Source of the DNA: Antitrichia curtipendula | Taxonomy: Eukaryota > Streptophyta > Bryopsida > Hypnales > Leucodontaceae | DNA: 64,000 nt | Reading direction: 5' to 3' | NCBI GenBank assembly: GCA_951230915.1 | Contig: OX579637.1 | Span: forward strand, 930,001-994,000 | Part shown: in pieces, positions 10,615-24,900 of the stretch | How the letters are laid out: each line of letters starts with the position of its first letter | How positions within the stretch are numbered: the stretch's first letter is position 1 | Made by a program: the position numbers and the translations under genes | Notes under the pieces: generated by a model | What the model was told of the DNA's origin: nothing | Database searches by the model: none | The model's input: the letters and a program-made list of their open reading frames with translations, nothing else

Positions 10615-13600
10615 TACTTTATTAATCCACCCAGTCACATCAGATGTCAGAAAATTTCTTTTTGAAAGTGACTTGAATAAATTTGAGTAAGTTGTAAACA
10701 CGCTCTAGTATTTGAATGTACAAAATTAATTAACCTTTGTATAAGGATTAATGCACCCACACGTGAACAAAAGAAAATGGGAATTAAACCAAACCTGTAC
10801 TTTATTAATCCACCCAGTCACATCAAATGTCATAAAATTTCATTTTGAAAGTGACTTGAATAAGTTTGAGTAAGTTGTAATCACGCTCTAGTATTTGAAT
10901 GTACAAAATTATTTAATATTTGTGTAAAGATTAATGCAACTACACTTGAACAAAAGCAAATGGGAATTAAACCAGACCTGTACTTTATTAATCCACCCAG
11001 TCACATCAGATGTCATAAAAATTCATTTTGAAAGTGACTTGAATGAATTTGTGTAAGTTGTAAACACGCACTAGTATTTGAATGTACAAAATTAATTAAT
11101 ATTTGTGTAAAGATTAATGCAACTACACTTGAACAAAAGCAAATGGGAATTCAACCAGTCCTGTACTTTATTAATCCACCCAATCACATCAGATGTCATA
11201 AAATTTCATTTTGAAAGCGACTTGAATAAATTTGAGTAAGTTGTAAACACGCTCTAGTATTTGAATGTACAAAATTAATTAACCTTTGTATAAGGATTAA
11301 TGCACCCACACGTGAACAAAAGCAAATGGGAATCAAACCAGACCTGTACTTTATTAATCCACCCAGTCACATCAAATGTCATAGAATTTCATTTTGAAAG
11401 TGACTTGAATAAATTTGAGTAAGTTGTAAACACGCACTAGTATTTGAATGTACAAAATTATTTAGTATTTGTGTAAAGATTAATGCAACTACACTTGAAC
11501 AAAAGCAAATGGGAATTAAACCAGACCTGTACTTTATTAATCCACCTAGTCACATCAGATGTCATAAAAATTCATTTTGAAAGTGACTTGAATAAATTTG
11601 AGTAAGTTGAAAACACGCTCTAGTATTTGAATGTACAAAATTATTTAGTATTTGTGTAAAGATTAATGCAACTACACTTGAACAAAAGCAAATGGGAATT
11701 CAACCAGTCCTGTACTTTATTAATCCACCCAATCACATCAGATGTCATAAAATTTCATTTTGAAAGCGACTTGAATAAATTTGAGTAAGTTGTAAACATG
11801 CTCTAGTATTTGAATGTACAAAATTAATTAACCTTTGTATAAGGATTAATGCAACTACACTTGAACAAAAGCAAATGGGAATCAAACCAGACCTGTACTT
11901 TATTAATCCACCCAGTCACATCAAATGTCATAGAATTTCATTTTGAAAGTGACTTGAATAAATTTGAGTAAGTTGTAATCACGCTCTAGTATTTGAATGT
12001 ACAAAATTATTTAATATTTGTGTAAAGATTAATGCAACTACACTTGAACAAAAGCAAATGGGAATTAAACCAGACCTGTACTTTATTAATCCACCCAGTC
12101 ACATCAGATGTCATAAAAATTCATTTTGAAAGTGACTTGAATGAATTTGTGTAAGTTGTAAACACGCACTAGTATTTGAATGTACAAAATTAATTAATAT
12201 TTGTGTAAAGATTAATGCAACTACACTTGAACAAAAGCAAATGGGAATTCAACCAGTCCTGTACTTTATTAATCCAGCCAATCACATCAGATGTCATAAA
12301 ATTTCATTTTGAAAGCGACTTGAATAAATTTGAGTAAGTTGTAAACACGCTCTAGTATTTGAATGTACAAAATTAATTAACCTTTGTATAAGGATTAATG
12401 CACCCACACGTGAACAAAAGCAAATGGGAATCAAACCAGACCTGTACTTTATTAATCCACCCAGTCACATCAAATGTCATAGAATTTCATTTTGAAAGTG
12501 ACTTGAATAAATTTGAGTAAGTTGTAAACACGCACTAGTATTTGAATGTACAAAATTATTTAGTATTTGTGTAAAGATTAATGCAACTACACTTGAACAA
12601 AAGCAAATGGGAATTAAACCAGACCTGTACTTTATTAATCCACCTAGTCACATCAGATGTTATAAAATTTCATTTTGAAAGTGACTTGAATAAATTTGAG
12701 TATGTTGAAAACACGCTCTAGTATTTGAATGTACAAAATTATTTAGTATTTGTGTAAAGATTAATGCAACTACACTTGAACAAAAGCAAATGGGAATTAA
12801 ACCAGACCTGTACTTTATTAATCCACCCAGTCACATCAGATGTCATAGAAATTCATTTTGAAAGTGACTTGAATAAATTTGAGTAAGTCGTAAACACGCT
12901 CTAGTATTTGAATGTACAAAATTAATTAACCTTTGTATAAGGATTAATGCACCCACACGTGAACAAAAGAAAATGGGAATCAAACCAAACCTGTACTTTA
13001 TTAATCCACCCAGTCACATCAGATGTCATAAAATTTCTTTTTGAAAGTGACTTGAATAAATTTGAGTAAGTTGTAAACACGCTCTAGTATTTGAATGTAC
13101 AAAATTAATTAACCTTTGTATAAGGATTAATGCACCCACACGTGAACAAAAGCAAATGGGAATCAAACCAAACCTGTACTTTATTAATCCACCCAGTCAC
13201 ATCAAATGTCATAGAATTTCATTTTGAAAGTGACTTGAATAAATTTGAGTAAGTTGTAATCACGCTCTAGTATTTGAATGTACAAAATTATTTAATATTT
13301 GTGTAAAGATTAATGCAACTACACTTGAACAAAAGCAAATGGGAATTAAACCAGACCTGTACTTTATTAATCCACCCAGTCACATCAGATGTCATAAAAA
13401 TTCATTTTGAAAGTGACTTGAATGAATTTGTGTAAGTTGTAAACACGCACTAGTATTTGAATGTACAAAATTAATTAATATTTGTGTAAAGATTAATGCA
13501 ACTACACTTGAACAAAAGCAAATGGGAATTCAACCAGTCCTGTACTTTATTAATCCAGCCAATCACATCAGATGTCATAAAATTTCATTTTGAAAGCGAC

Positions 13601-14823
13601 TTGAATAAATTTGAGTAAGTTGTAAACACGCTCTAGTATTTGAATGTACAAAATTAATTAACCTTTGTATAAGGATTAATGCACCCACACGTGAACAAAA
13701 GCAAATGGGAATCAAACTAGACCTGTACTTTATTAATCCACCCAGTCACATCAAATGTCATAGAATTTCATTTTGAAAGTGACTTGAATAAATTTGAGTA
13801 AGTTGTAAACACGCACTAGTATTTGAATGTACAAAATTATTTAGTATTTGTGTAAAGATTAATGCAACTACACTTGAACAAAAGCAAATGGGAATTAAAC
13901 CAGACCTGTACTTTATTAATCCACCTAGTCACATCAGATGTCATAAAATTTCATTTTGAAAGTGACTTGAATAAATTTGAGTATGTTGAAAACACGCTCT
14001 AGTATTTGAATGTACAAAATTATTTAGTATTTGTGTAAAGATTAATGCAACTACACTTGAACAAAAGCAAATGGGAATTAAACCAGACCTGTACTTTATT
14101 AATCCACCCAGTCACATCAGATGTCATAGAATTTCATTTTGAAAGTGACTTGAATAAATTTGAGTAAGTCGTAAACACGCTCTAGTATTTGAATGTACAA
14201 AATTAATTAACCTTTGTATAAGGATTAATGCACCCACACGTGAACAAAAGCAAATGGGAATCAAACCAGACCTGTACTTTATTAATCCACCCAGTCACAT
14301 CAAATGTCATAAAAATTCATTTTGAAAGTGACTTGAATGAATTTGTGTAAGTTGTAAACACGCACTAGTATTTGAATGTACAAAATTAATTAATATTTGT
14401 GTAAAGATTAATGCAACTACACTTGAACAAAAGCAAATGGGAATTCAACCAGTCCTGTACTTTATTAATCCACCCAATCACATCAGATGTCATAAAATTT
14501 CATTTTGAAAGCGACTTGAATAAATTTGAGTAAGTTGTAAACACGCTCTAGTATTTGAATGTACAAAATTAATTAACCTTTGTATAAGGATTAATGCACC
14601 CACACGTGAACAAAAGCAAATGGGAATCAAACCAAACCTGTACTTTATTAATCCACCCAGTCACATCAAATGTCATAGAATTTCATTTTGAAAGTGACTT
14701 GAATAAATTTGAGTAAGTTGTAAACACGCACTAGTATTTGAATGTACAAAATTAATTAACCTTTGTATAAGGATTAATGCACCCACACGTGAACAAAAGC
14801 AAATGGGAATCAAACCAAACCTG
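10615..14823 (+). repeat. 23-unit higher-order repeat, copy 1 (4209 bp)
   Basis: The order is J-A'-F-E-H-B-E''-A-F-E-H-B'-I-J-A-F-E-H-B'-I-F'-E-H'. Private anchors repeat at exactly +4209: ATAAGTTTGAG (10862 and 15071), GTAAACATGCTC (CATG at 11797 and 16006) and GATGTTATAAAA (12661 and 16870). It contains the 7-unit word A-F-E-H-B'-I-J (1281 bp) as an internal sub-period. Confidence 0.9.
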
Positions 14824-17800
14824 TACTTTATTAATCCACCCAGTCACATCAAATGTCAGAAAATTTCTTTTTGAAAGTGACTTGAATAAATTTGAGTAAG
14901 TTGTAAACACGCTCTAGTATTTGAATGTACAAAATTAATTAACCTTTGTATAAGGATTAATGCACCCACACGTGAACAAAAGAAAATGGGAATTAAACCA
15001 AACCTGTACTTTATTAATCCACCCAGTCACATCAAATGTCATAAAATTTCATTTTGAAAGTGACTTGAATAAGTTTGAGTAAGTTGTAATCACGCTCTAG
15101 TATTTGAATGTACAAAATTATTTAATATTTGTGTAAAGATTAATGCAACTACACTTGAACAAAAGCAAATGGGAATTAAACCAGACCTGTACTTTATTAA
15201 TCCACCCAGTCACATCAGATGTCATAAAAATTCATTTTGAAAGTGACTTGAATGAATTTGTGTAAGTTGTAAACACGCACTAGTATTTGAATGTACAAAA
15301 TTAATTAATATTTGTGTAAAGATTAATGCAACTACACTTGAACAAAAGCAAATGGGAATTCAACCAGTCCTGTACTTTATTAATCCACCCAATCACATCA
15401 GATGTCATAAAATTTCATTTTGAAAGCGACTTGAATAAATTTGAGTAAGTTGTAAACACGCTCTAGTATTTGAATGTACAAAATTAATTAACCTTTGTAT
15501 AAGGATTAATGCACCCACACGTGAACAAAAGCAAATGGGAATCAAACCAGACCTGTACTTTATTAATCCACCCAGTCACATCAAATGTCATAGAATTTCA
15601 TTTTGAAAGTGACTTGAATAAATTTGAGTAAGTTGTAAACACGCACTAGTATTTGAATGTACAAAATTATTTAGTATTTGTGTAAAGATTAATGCAACTA
15701 CACTTGAACAAAAGCAAATGGGAATTAAACCAGACCTGTACTTTATTAATCCACCTAGTCACATCAGATGTCATAAAAATTCATTTTGAAAGTGACTTGA
15801 ATAAATTTGAGTAAGTTGAAAACACGCTCTAGTATTTGAATGTACAAAATTATTTAGTATTTGTGTAAAGATTAATGCAACTACACTTGAACAAAAGCAA
15901 ATGGGAATTCAACCAGTCCTGTACTTTATTAATCCACCCAATCACATCAGATGTCATAAAATTTCATTTTGAAAGCGACTTGAATAAATTTGAGTAAGTT
16001 GTAAACATGCTCTAGTATTTGAATGTACAAAATTAATTAACCTTTGTATAAGGATTAATGCAACTACACTTGAACAAAAGCAAATGGGAATCAAACCAGA
16101 CCTGTACTTTATTAATCCACCCAGTCACATCAAATGTCATAGAATTTCATTTTGAAAGTGACTTGAATAAATTTGAGTAAGTTGTAATCACGCTCTAGTA
16201 TTTGAATGTACAAAATTATTTAATATTTGTGTAAAGATTAATGCAACTACACTTGAACAAAAGCAAATGGGAATTAAACCAGACCTGTACTTTATTAATC
16301 CACCCAGTCACATCAGATGTCATAAAAATTCATTTTGAAAGTGACTTGAATGAATTTGTGTAAGTTGTAAACACGCACTAGTATTTGAATGTACAAAATT
16401 AATTAATATTTGTGTAAAGATTAATGCAACTACACTTGAACAAAAGCAAATGGGAATTCAACCAGTCCTGTACTTTATTAATCCAGCCAATCACATCAGA
16501 TGTCATAAAATTTCATTTTGAAAGCGACTTGAATAAATTTGAGTAAGTTGTAAACACGCTCTAGTATTTGAATGTACAAAATTAATTAACCTTTGTATAA
16601 GGATTAATGCACCCACACGTGAACAAAAGCAAATGGGAATCAAACCAGACCTGTACTTTATTAATCCACCCAGTCACATCAAATGTCATAGAATTTCATT
16701 TTGAAAGTGACTTGAATAAATTTGAGTAAGTTGTAAACACGCACTAGTATTTGAATGTACAAAATTATTTAGTATTTGTGTAAAGATTAATGCAACTACA
16801 CTTGAACAAAAGCAAATGGGAATTAAACCAGACCTGTACTTTATTAATCCACCTAGTCACATCAGATGTTATAAAATTTCATTTTGAAAGTGACTTGAAT
16901 AAATTTGAGTATGTTGAAAACATGCTCTAGTATTTGAATGTACAAAATTATTTAGTATTTGTGTAAAGATTAATGCAACTACACTTGAACAAAAGCAAAT
17001 GGGAATTAAACCAGACCTGTACTTTATTAATCCACCCAGTCACATCAGATGTCATAAAAATTCATTTTGAAAGTGACTTGAATAAATTTGAGTAAGTCGT
17101 AAACACGCTCTAGTATTTGAATGTACAAAATTAATTAACCTTTGTATAAGGATTAATGCACCCACACGTGAACAAAAGAAAATGGGAATCAAACCAAACC
17201 TGTACTTTATTAATCCACCCAGTCACATCAGATGTCATAAAATTTCTTTTTGAAAGTGACTTGAATAAATTTGAGTAAGTTGTAAACACGCTCTAGTATT
17301 TGAATGTACAAAATTAATTAACCTTTGTATAAGGATTAATGCACCCACACGTGAACAAAAGCAAATGGGAATCAAACCAAACCTGTACTTTATTAGTCCA
17401 CCCAGTCACATCAAATGTCATAGAATTTCATTTTGAAAGTGACTTGAATAAATTTGAGTAAGTTGTAATCACGCTCTAGTATTTGAATGTACAAAATTAT
17501 TTAATATTTGTGTAAAGATTAATGCAACTACACTTGAACAAAAGCAAATGGGAATTAAACCAGACCTGTACTTTATTAATCCACCCAGTCACATCAGATG
17601 TCATAAAAATTCATTTTGAAAGTGACTTGAATGAATTTGTGTAAGTTGTAAACACGCACTAGTATTTGAATGTACAAAATTAATTAATATTTGTGTAAAG
17701 ATTAATGCAACTACACTTGAACAAAAGCAAATGGGAATTCAACCAGTCCTGTACTTTATTAATCCAGCCAATCACATCAGATGTCATAAAATTTCATTTT

Positions 17801-18666
17801 GAAAGCGACTTGAATAAATTTGAGTAAGTTGTAAACACGCTCTAGTATTTGAATGTACAAAATTAATTAACCTTTGTATAAGGATTAATGCACCCACACG
17901 TGAACAAAAGCAAATGGGAATCAAACTAGACCTGTACTTTATTAATCCACCCAGTCACATCAAATGTCATAGAATTTCATTTTGAAAGTGACTTGAATAA
18001 ATTTGAGTAAGTTGTAAACACGCACTAGTATTTGAATGTACAAAATTATTTAGTATTTGTGTAAAGATTAATGCAACTACACTTGAACAAAAGCAAATGG
18101 GAATTAAACCAGACCTGTACTTTATTAATCCACCTAGTCACATCAGATGTCATAAAATTTCATTTTGAAAGTGACTTGAATAAATTTGAGTATGTTGAAA
18201 ACACGCTCTAGTATTTGAATGTACAAAATTGTTTAGTATTTGTGTAAAGATTAATGCAACTACACTTGAACAAAAGCAAATGGGAATTAAACCAGACCTG
18301 TACTTTATTAATCCACCCAGTCACATCAGATGTCATAGAAATTCATTTTGAAAGTGACGTGAATAAATTTGAGTAAGTCGTAAACACGCTCTAGTATTTG
18401 AATGTACAAAATTAATTAACCTTTGTATAAGGATTAATGCACCCACACGTGAACAAAAGAAAATGGGAATCAAACCAAACCTGTACTTTATTAATCCACC
18501 CAGTCACATCAGATGTCATAAAATTTCTTTTTGAAAGTGACTTGAATAAATTTGAGTAAGTTGTAAACACGCTCTAGTATTTGAATGTACAAAATTAATT
18601 AACCTTTGTATAAGGATTAATGCACCCACACGTGAACAAAAGCAAATGGGAATTAAACCAAACCTG
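14824..18666 (+). repeat. 23-unit higher-order repeat, copy 2 (20 units matched)
   Basis: Units from 14824 to 18483 match 10615-14274 one for one. At 18484 the order breaks: a J unit stands where copy 1 has F'. Differences acquired since duplication include AACATGCTC in the unit at 16837 (CpG to TpG), TATTAGTCC at 17386 and GACGTGAAT in the unit at 18301. Confidence 0.87.
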
Positions 18667-20313
18667 TACTTTATTAATCCACCCAGTCACATCAGATGTC
18701 ATAGGATTTCATTTTGAAAGTGACTTGAATAAATTTGAGTAAGTTGTAAACACGCTCTAGTATTTGAATGTACAAAATTATTTAATATTTGTGTAAAGAT
18801 TAATGCAACTACACTTGAACAAAAGCAAATGGGAATTAAACCAGACCTGTACTTTATTAATCCACCTAGTCACATCAGATGTCATAAAAATTCATTTTGA
18901 AAGTGACTTGAATGAATTTGTGTAAGTTGTAAACACGCACTAGTATTTGAATGTACAAAATTAATTAATATTTGTGTAAAGATTAATGCAACTACACTTG
19001 AACAAAAGCAAATGCGAATTCAACCAGTCCTGTACTTTATTAATCCACCCAATCACATCAGATGTCATAAAATTTCATTTTGAAAGTGACTTGAATAAAT
19101 TTGAATAAGTTGAAAACACGCTCTAGTATTTGAATGTACAAAATTATCTACTATTTGTGTAAAGATTAATGCAACTACACTTGAACAAAAGCAAATGGGA
19201 ATTAAACCAGACCTGTACTTTATTAATCCACCCAATCACATCAGATGTCATAAAAATTCATTTTGAAAGTGACTTGAATAAATTTGAATAAGTTGAAAAC
19301 ACGCTCTAGTGTTTGAATGTACAAAATTATTTAATATTTGTGTAAAGATTAATGCAACTACACTTGAACAAAAGCAAATGGGAATTAAACCAGACCTGTA
19401 CTTTATTAATCCACCCAGTCACATCAGATTTCATAAAAATTCATTTTGAAAGTGACTTGAATGAATTTGTGTAAGTTGTAAACACGCACTAGTATTTGAA
19501 TGTACAAAATTAATTAATATTTGTGTAAAGATTAATGCTACTACACTTGAACAAAAGCAAATGGGAATTCAACCAGTCCTGTACTTTATTAATCCACCCA
19601 ATCACATCAGATGTCATAGAATTTCATTTTGAAAGCGACTTGAATAAATTTGAGTAAGTTGTAAACACGCTCTAGTATTTGAATGTACAAAATTAATTAA
19701 CCTTTGTATAAGGATTAATGCACCCACACGTGAACAAAAAAAAATGGGAATCAAACCAAATCTGTACTTTATTAATCCACCCAGTCACATCAAATGTCAT
19801 AGAATTTCATTTTGAAAGTGACTTGAATAAATTTGAGTAAGTTGTAAACACGCACTAGTATTTGAATGTACAAAATTATTTAATATTTGTGTAAAGATTA
19901 ATGCAACTACACTTGAACAAAAGCAAATGGGAATTAAACCAGATCTGTACTTTATTAATCCACCCAATCACATCAGATGTCATAAAAATTCATTTTGAAT
20001 GTGACTTGAATGAATTTGTGTAAGTTGTAAACACGCACTAGTATTTGAATGTACAAAATTATTTAATATTTGTGTAAAGATTAATGCAACTACACTTGAA
20101 CAAAAGCAAATGGGAATTCAACCAGTCCTGTACTTTATTAATCCACCCAATCACATCAGATGTCATAAAATTTCATTTTGAAAGCGACTTGAATAAATTT
20201 GAGTAAGTTGTAAACACGCTCTAGTATTTGAATGTACAAAATTAATTAACCTTTGTATAAGGATTAATGCACCCACACGTGAACAAAAGCAAATGGGAAT
20301 GAAACCAAACCTG
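18667..20313 (+). repeat. Nine-unit zone of irregular units without clear HOR
   Basis: Units here carry many one-off changes: ATAGGATTTC (18667), AAATGCGAATTC (tail of the 18850 unit), GAATAAGTTGAAAAC (19033 and 19216), TTATCTACTATT (19033), AGATTTCATAAAA (19399) and GAATGTGACTTG (19948). No offset reproduces their order. It separates the A-J domain on the left from the K/L domain on the right and looks like a seam between separately homogenised domains. Confidence 0.75.
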
Positions 20314-20496
20314 TACTTTATTAATCCAACCAGTCACATCAAATGTCATAGAATTTTATTTTGAAAGTGACTTGAATAAATTTGAGTAAGTTGTAAACAC
20401 GCTCTAGTATTTGAATGTACAAAATTATTTAATATTTGTTTAAATTTTAATGCACCCACACGTGAACAAAAGCAAATGGGAATTAAACCAGACCTG
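20314..20496 (+). repeat. Type K unit (CCAACCAGTC, GAATTTTATTTTG, TTTAAATTTT)
   Basis: First appearance of a new subfamily: CCAACCAGTC at the start, GAATTTTATTTTG replacing GAATTTCATTTTG (which weakens the dyad at positions 43-57), and the tail GTTTAAATTTTAATGCACCC. None of these marks was seen in the first 20.3 kb. Later K units are at 23974, 43006 and 45568. Variants with TACTATATT are at 27085, 28366 and 30562. Confidence 0.86.
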
Positions 20497-20862
20497 TACT
20501 TTATTAATCCACCCAGTCACATCAAAGGTCATAGAATTTTTTTATGAAAGTGACTTGAATAAATTTGTGTAAGTTGTAAACACGCACTAGTATTTGAATG
20601 TACAAAATTATTTAATATTTGTCTTAATATTAATGCACCCACACGTGAACAAAAGCAAATGGGAATCAAACCAGACCTGTACTTTATTAATCCACCCAGT
20701 CACATCAATTGTCATAGAATTTCATTTTGAAAGTGACTTGAATAAATTTGAGTAAGTTGTAAACACGCTCTAGTATTTAAATGTACAAAATTATTTAGTA
20801 TTTGTGTAAAGATTAATGCAACTACACTTGAACAAAAGCAAATGGGAATTAAACCAGACCTG

Positions 20863-21045
20863 TACTTTATTAATCCACCCAGTCACATCAAAGGTCATAG
20901 AATTTTATTATGAAAGTGACTTGAATAAATTTGTGTAAGTTGTAAACACGCACTAGTATTTGAATGTACAAAATTATTTAATATTTGTCTTAGTATTAAT
21001 GCACCCACACTTGAACAAAAGCAAATGGGAATTAAACCAGACCTG
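20863..21045 (+). repeat. Type L unit (AAAGGTC, TTATTATGAAAG, GTCTTAGTATT)
   Basis: Type L has CAAAGGTCATAGAATTTTATTATGAAAG, AATAAATTTGTG, CGCAC, GTCTTAGTATT and CACCCACACTTG. The TTTTATTATG change removes most of the dyad. The tail combines the CACCC version with CACTTG, so it has no CACGTG. A slightly different first copy is at 20497. L usually follows K (24157, 28549, 30745, 43189, 45751). Confidence 0.86.
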
Positions 21046-21960
21046 TACTTTATTAATCCACCCAGTCACATCAGATGTCATAAAAATTCATTTTGAAAGT
21101 GACTTGAATAAATTTGAGTAAGTTGAAAACACGCTCTAGTATTTGAATGTACAAAATTATTTAGTATTTGTGTAAAGATTAATGCAACTACACTTGAACA
21201 AAAGCAAATGGGAATTAAACCAGACCTGTACTTTATTAATCCACCCAGTCACATCAAAGGTCATAGAATTTTATTATGAAAGTGACTTGATTAAATTTGT
21301 GTAAGTTGTAAACACGCACTAGTATTTGAATGTACAAAATTATTTAATATTTGTCTTAGTATTAATGCACCCACACTTGAACAAAAGCAAATGGGAATTA
21401 AACCAGACCTGTACTTTATTAATCCACCCAGTCACATCAGATGTCATAAAAATTCATTTTGAAAGTGACTTGAATAAATTTGAGTAAGTTGAAAACACGC
21501 TCTAGTATTTGAATGTACAAAATTATTTAGTATTTGTGTAAAGATTAATGCAACTACACTTGAACAAAAGCAAATGGGAATTAAACCAGACCTGTACTTT
21601 ATTAATCCACCCAGTCACATCAGATGTCATAAAAATTCATTTTGAAAGTGACTTGAATGAATTTGTGTAAGTTGTAAACACGCACTAGTATTTGAATGTA
21701 CAAAATTAATTAATATTTGTGTAAAGATTAATGCAACTACACTTGAACAAAAGCAAATGGGAATTCAACCAGTCCTGTACTTTATTAATCCACCCAATCA
21801 CATCAGATGTCATAAAATTTCATTTTGAAAGCGACTTGAATAAATTTGAGTAAGTTGTAAACACGCTCTAGTATTTGAATGTACAAAATTAATTAACCTT
21901 TGTATAAGGATTAATGCACCCACACGTGAACAAAAGCAAATGGGAATCAAACCAGACCTG

Positions 21961-24900
21961 TACTTTATTAATCCACCCAGTCACATCAGATGTCATAAAA
22001 TTTCATTTTGAAAGTGACTTGAATATATTTGAGTAAGTTGTAATCACGCTCTAGTATTTGAATGTACAAAATTATTTAATATTTGTGTAAAGATTAATGC
22101 AACTACACTTGAACAAAAGCAAATGGGAATTAAACCAGACCTGTACTTTATTAATCCACCCAGTCACATCAGATGTCATAAAAATTCATTTTGAAAGTGA
22201 CTTGAATAAATTTGAGTAAGCTGAAAACACGCTCTAGTATTTGAATGTACAAAATTATTTAGTATTTGTGTAAAGATTAATGCAACTACACTTGAACAAA
22301 AGCAAATGGGAATTAAACCAGACCTGTACTTTATTAATCCACCCAGTCACATCAGATGTCATAAAAATTCATTTGGAAAGTGACTTGAATGAATTTCTGT
22401 AAGTTGTAAACACGCACTAGTATTTGAATGTACAAAATTAATTAATATTTGTGTAAAGATTAATGCAACTACACTTGAACAAAAGCAAATGGGAATTCAA
22501 CCAGTCCTGTACTTTATTAATCCACCCAATCACATCAGATGTCATAAAATTTCATTTTGAAAGCGACTTGAATAAATTTGAGTAAGTTGTAAACACGCTC
22601 TAGTATTTGAATGTACAAAATTAATTAACCTTTGTATAAGGATTAATGCACCCACACGTGAACAAAAGCAAATGGGAATCAAACCAGACCTGTACTTTAT
22701 TAATCCACCCAGTCACATCAGATGTCATAGAATTTCATTTTGAAAGTGACTTGAATAAATTTGAGTAAGTTGTAAACACGTACTAGTATTTGAATGTACA
22801 AAATTATTTAATATTTGTGTAATGATTAATGCAACTACACTTGAACAAAAGCAAATGGGAATTAAACCAGACCTGTACTTTATTAATCCACCCAGTCACA
22901 TCAAATGTCATAGGATATCATTTTGAAAGTGACTTGAATAAATTTGAGTAAGCTGAAAACACGCTCTAGTATTTGAATGTACAAAATTATTTAGTATTTG
23001 TGTAAAGATTAATGCAACTACACTTGAACAAAAGCAAATGGGAATTAAACCAGACCTGTACTTTATTAGTCCACCCAGTCACATCAGATGTCATAAAAAT
23101 TCATTTTGAAAGTGACTTGAATGAATTTGTGTAAGTTGTAAACACGCTCTAGTATTTGAATGTACAAAATTATTTAATATTTGTGTAAAGATTAATGCAA
23201 CTACACTTGAACAAAAGCAAATGGGAATTCAACCAGTCCTGTACTTTATTAATCCACCCAATCACATCAGATGTCATAAAATTTCTTTTTGAAAGCGACT
23301 TGAATAAATTTGAGTAAGTTGTAAACACGCTCTAGTATTTGAATGTACAAAATTAATTAACCTTTGTATAAGGATTAATGCACCCACACGTGAACAAAAG
23401 CAAATGGGAATCAAACCAGACCTGTACTTTATTAATCCACCCAGTCACATCAAATGTCATAGAATTTCATTTTGAAAGTGACTTGAATAAATTTGAGTAA
23501 GCTGTAAACACGTACTAGTATTTGAATGTACAAAATTATTTAATATTTGTGTAAAGATTAATGCAACTACACTTGAACAAAAGCAAATGCGAATTAAACC
23601 AAACCTGTACTTTATTAATCCACCCAATCACATCAGATGTCATAAAATTTCATTTTGAAAGTGACTTGAATAAATTTGAGTAAGTTGTAAACACGCTCTA
23701 GTATTTGAATGTACAAAATTATTTAATATTTGTGTAAAGATTAATGCAACTACACTTGAACAAAAGCAAATGGGAATTAAACCAGACCTGTACTTTATTA
23801 ATCCACCCAATCACATCAGATGTCATAAAATTTCATTTTGAAAGTGACTTGAATGAATTTGTGTAAGTTGTAAACACGCTCTAGTATTTGAATGTACAAA
23901 ATTAATTAACCTTTGTATAAGGATTAATGCACCCACACGTGAACAAAAGCAAATGGGAATGAAACCAAACCTGTACTTTATTAATCCAACCAGTCACATC
24001 AAATGTCATAGAATTTTATTTTGAAAGTGACTTGAATAAATTTGAGTAAGTTGTAAACACGCTCTAGTATTTGAATGTACAAAATTATTTAATATTTGTT
24101 TAAATTTTAATGCACCCACACGTGAACAAAAGCAAATGGGAATTAAACCAGACCTGTACTTTATTAATCCACCCAGTCACATCAAAGGTCATAGAATTTT
24201 ATTATGAAAGTGACTTGAATAAATTTGTGTAAGTTGTAAACACGCACTAGTATTTGAATGTACAAAATTATTTAATATTTGTCTTAGTATTAATGCACCC
24301 ACACTTGAACAAAAGCAAATGGGAATTAAACCAGACGTGTACTTTATTAATCCACCCAGTCACATCAGATGTCATAAAAATTCATTTTGAAAGTGACTTG
24401 AATAAATTTGAGTAAGCTGAAAACACGCTCTAGTATTTGAAGGTACAAAATTATTTAGTATTTGTGTAAAGATTAATGCAACTACACTTGAACAAAAGCA
24501 AATGGGAATTAAACCAGACCTGTACTTTATTAATCCACCCAGTCACATCAGATGTCATAAAAATTCATTTTGAAAGTGACTTGAATAAATTTGAGTAAGC
24601 TGAAAACACGCTCTAGTATTTGAATGTACAAAATTATTTAGTATTTGTGTAAAGATTAATGCAACTACACTTGAACAAAAGCAAATGGGAATTAAACCAG
24701 ACCTGTACTTTATTAATCCACCCAGTCACATCAGATGTCATAAAAATTCATTTTGAAAGTGACTTGAATGAATTTGTGTAAGTTGTAAACACGCACTAGT
24801 ATTTGAATGTACAAAATTATTTAATATTTGTGTAAAGATTAATGCAACTACACTTGAACAAAAGCAAATGGGAATTCAACCAGTCCTGTACTTTATTAAT

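Larger units (their letters stand above)
20314..21960 (+). repeat. Entry of K and L subfamilies
   Basis: K is followed by L-like units with AAAGGTC (20497, 20863, 21229) that alternate with B- and A-like units. The two-unit word L-B repeats (20863-21228 and 21229-21594, offset 366 bp). The unit at 20680 has private CAATTGTC and AGTATTTAAATG. The K-L start repeats at 23974, 3660 bp (20 units) on. Confidence 0.78.
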
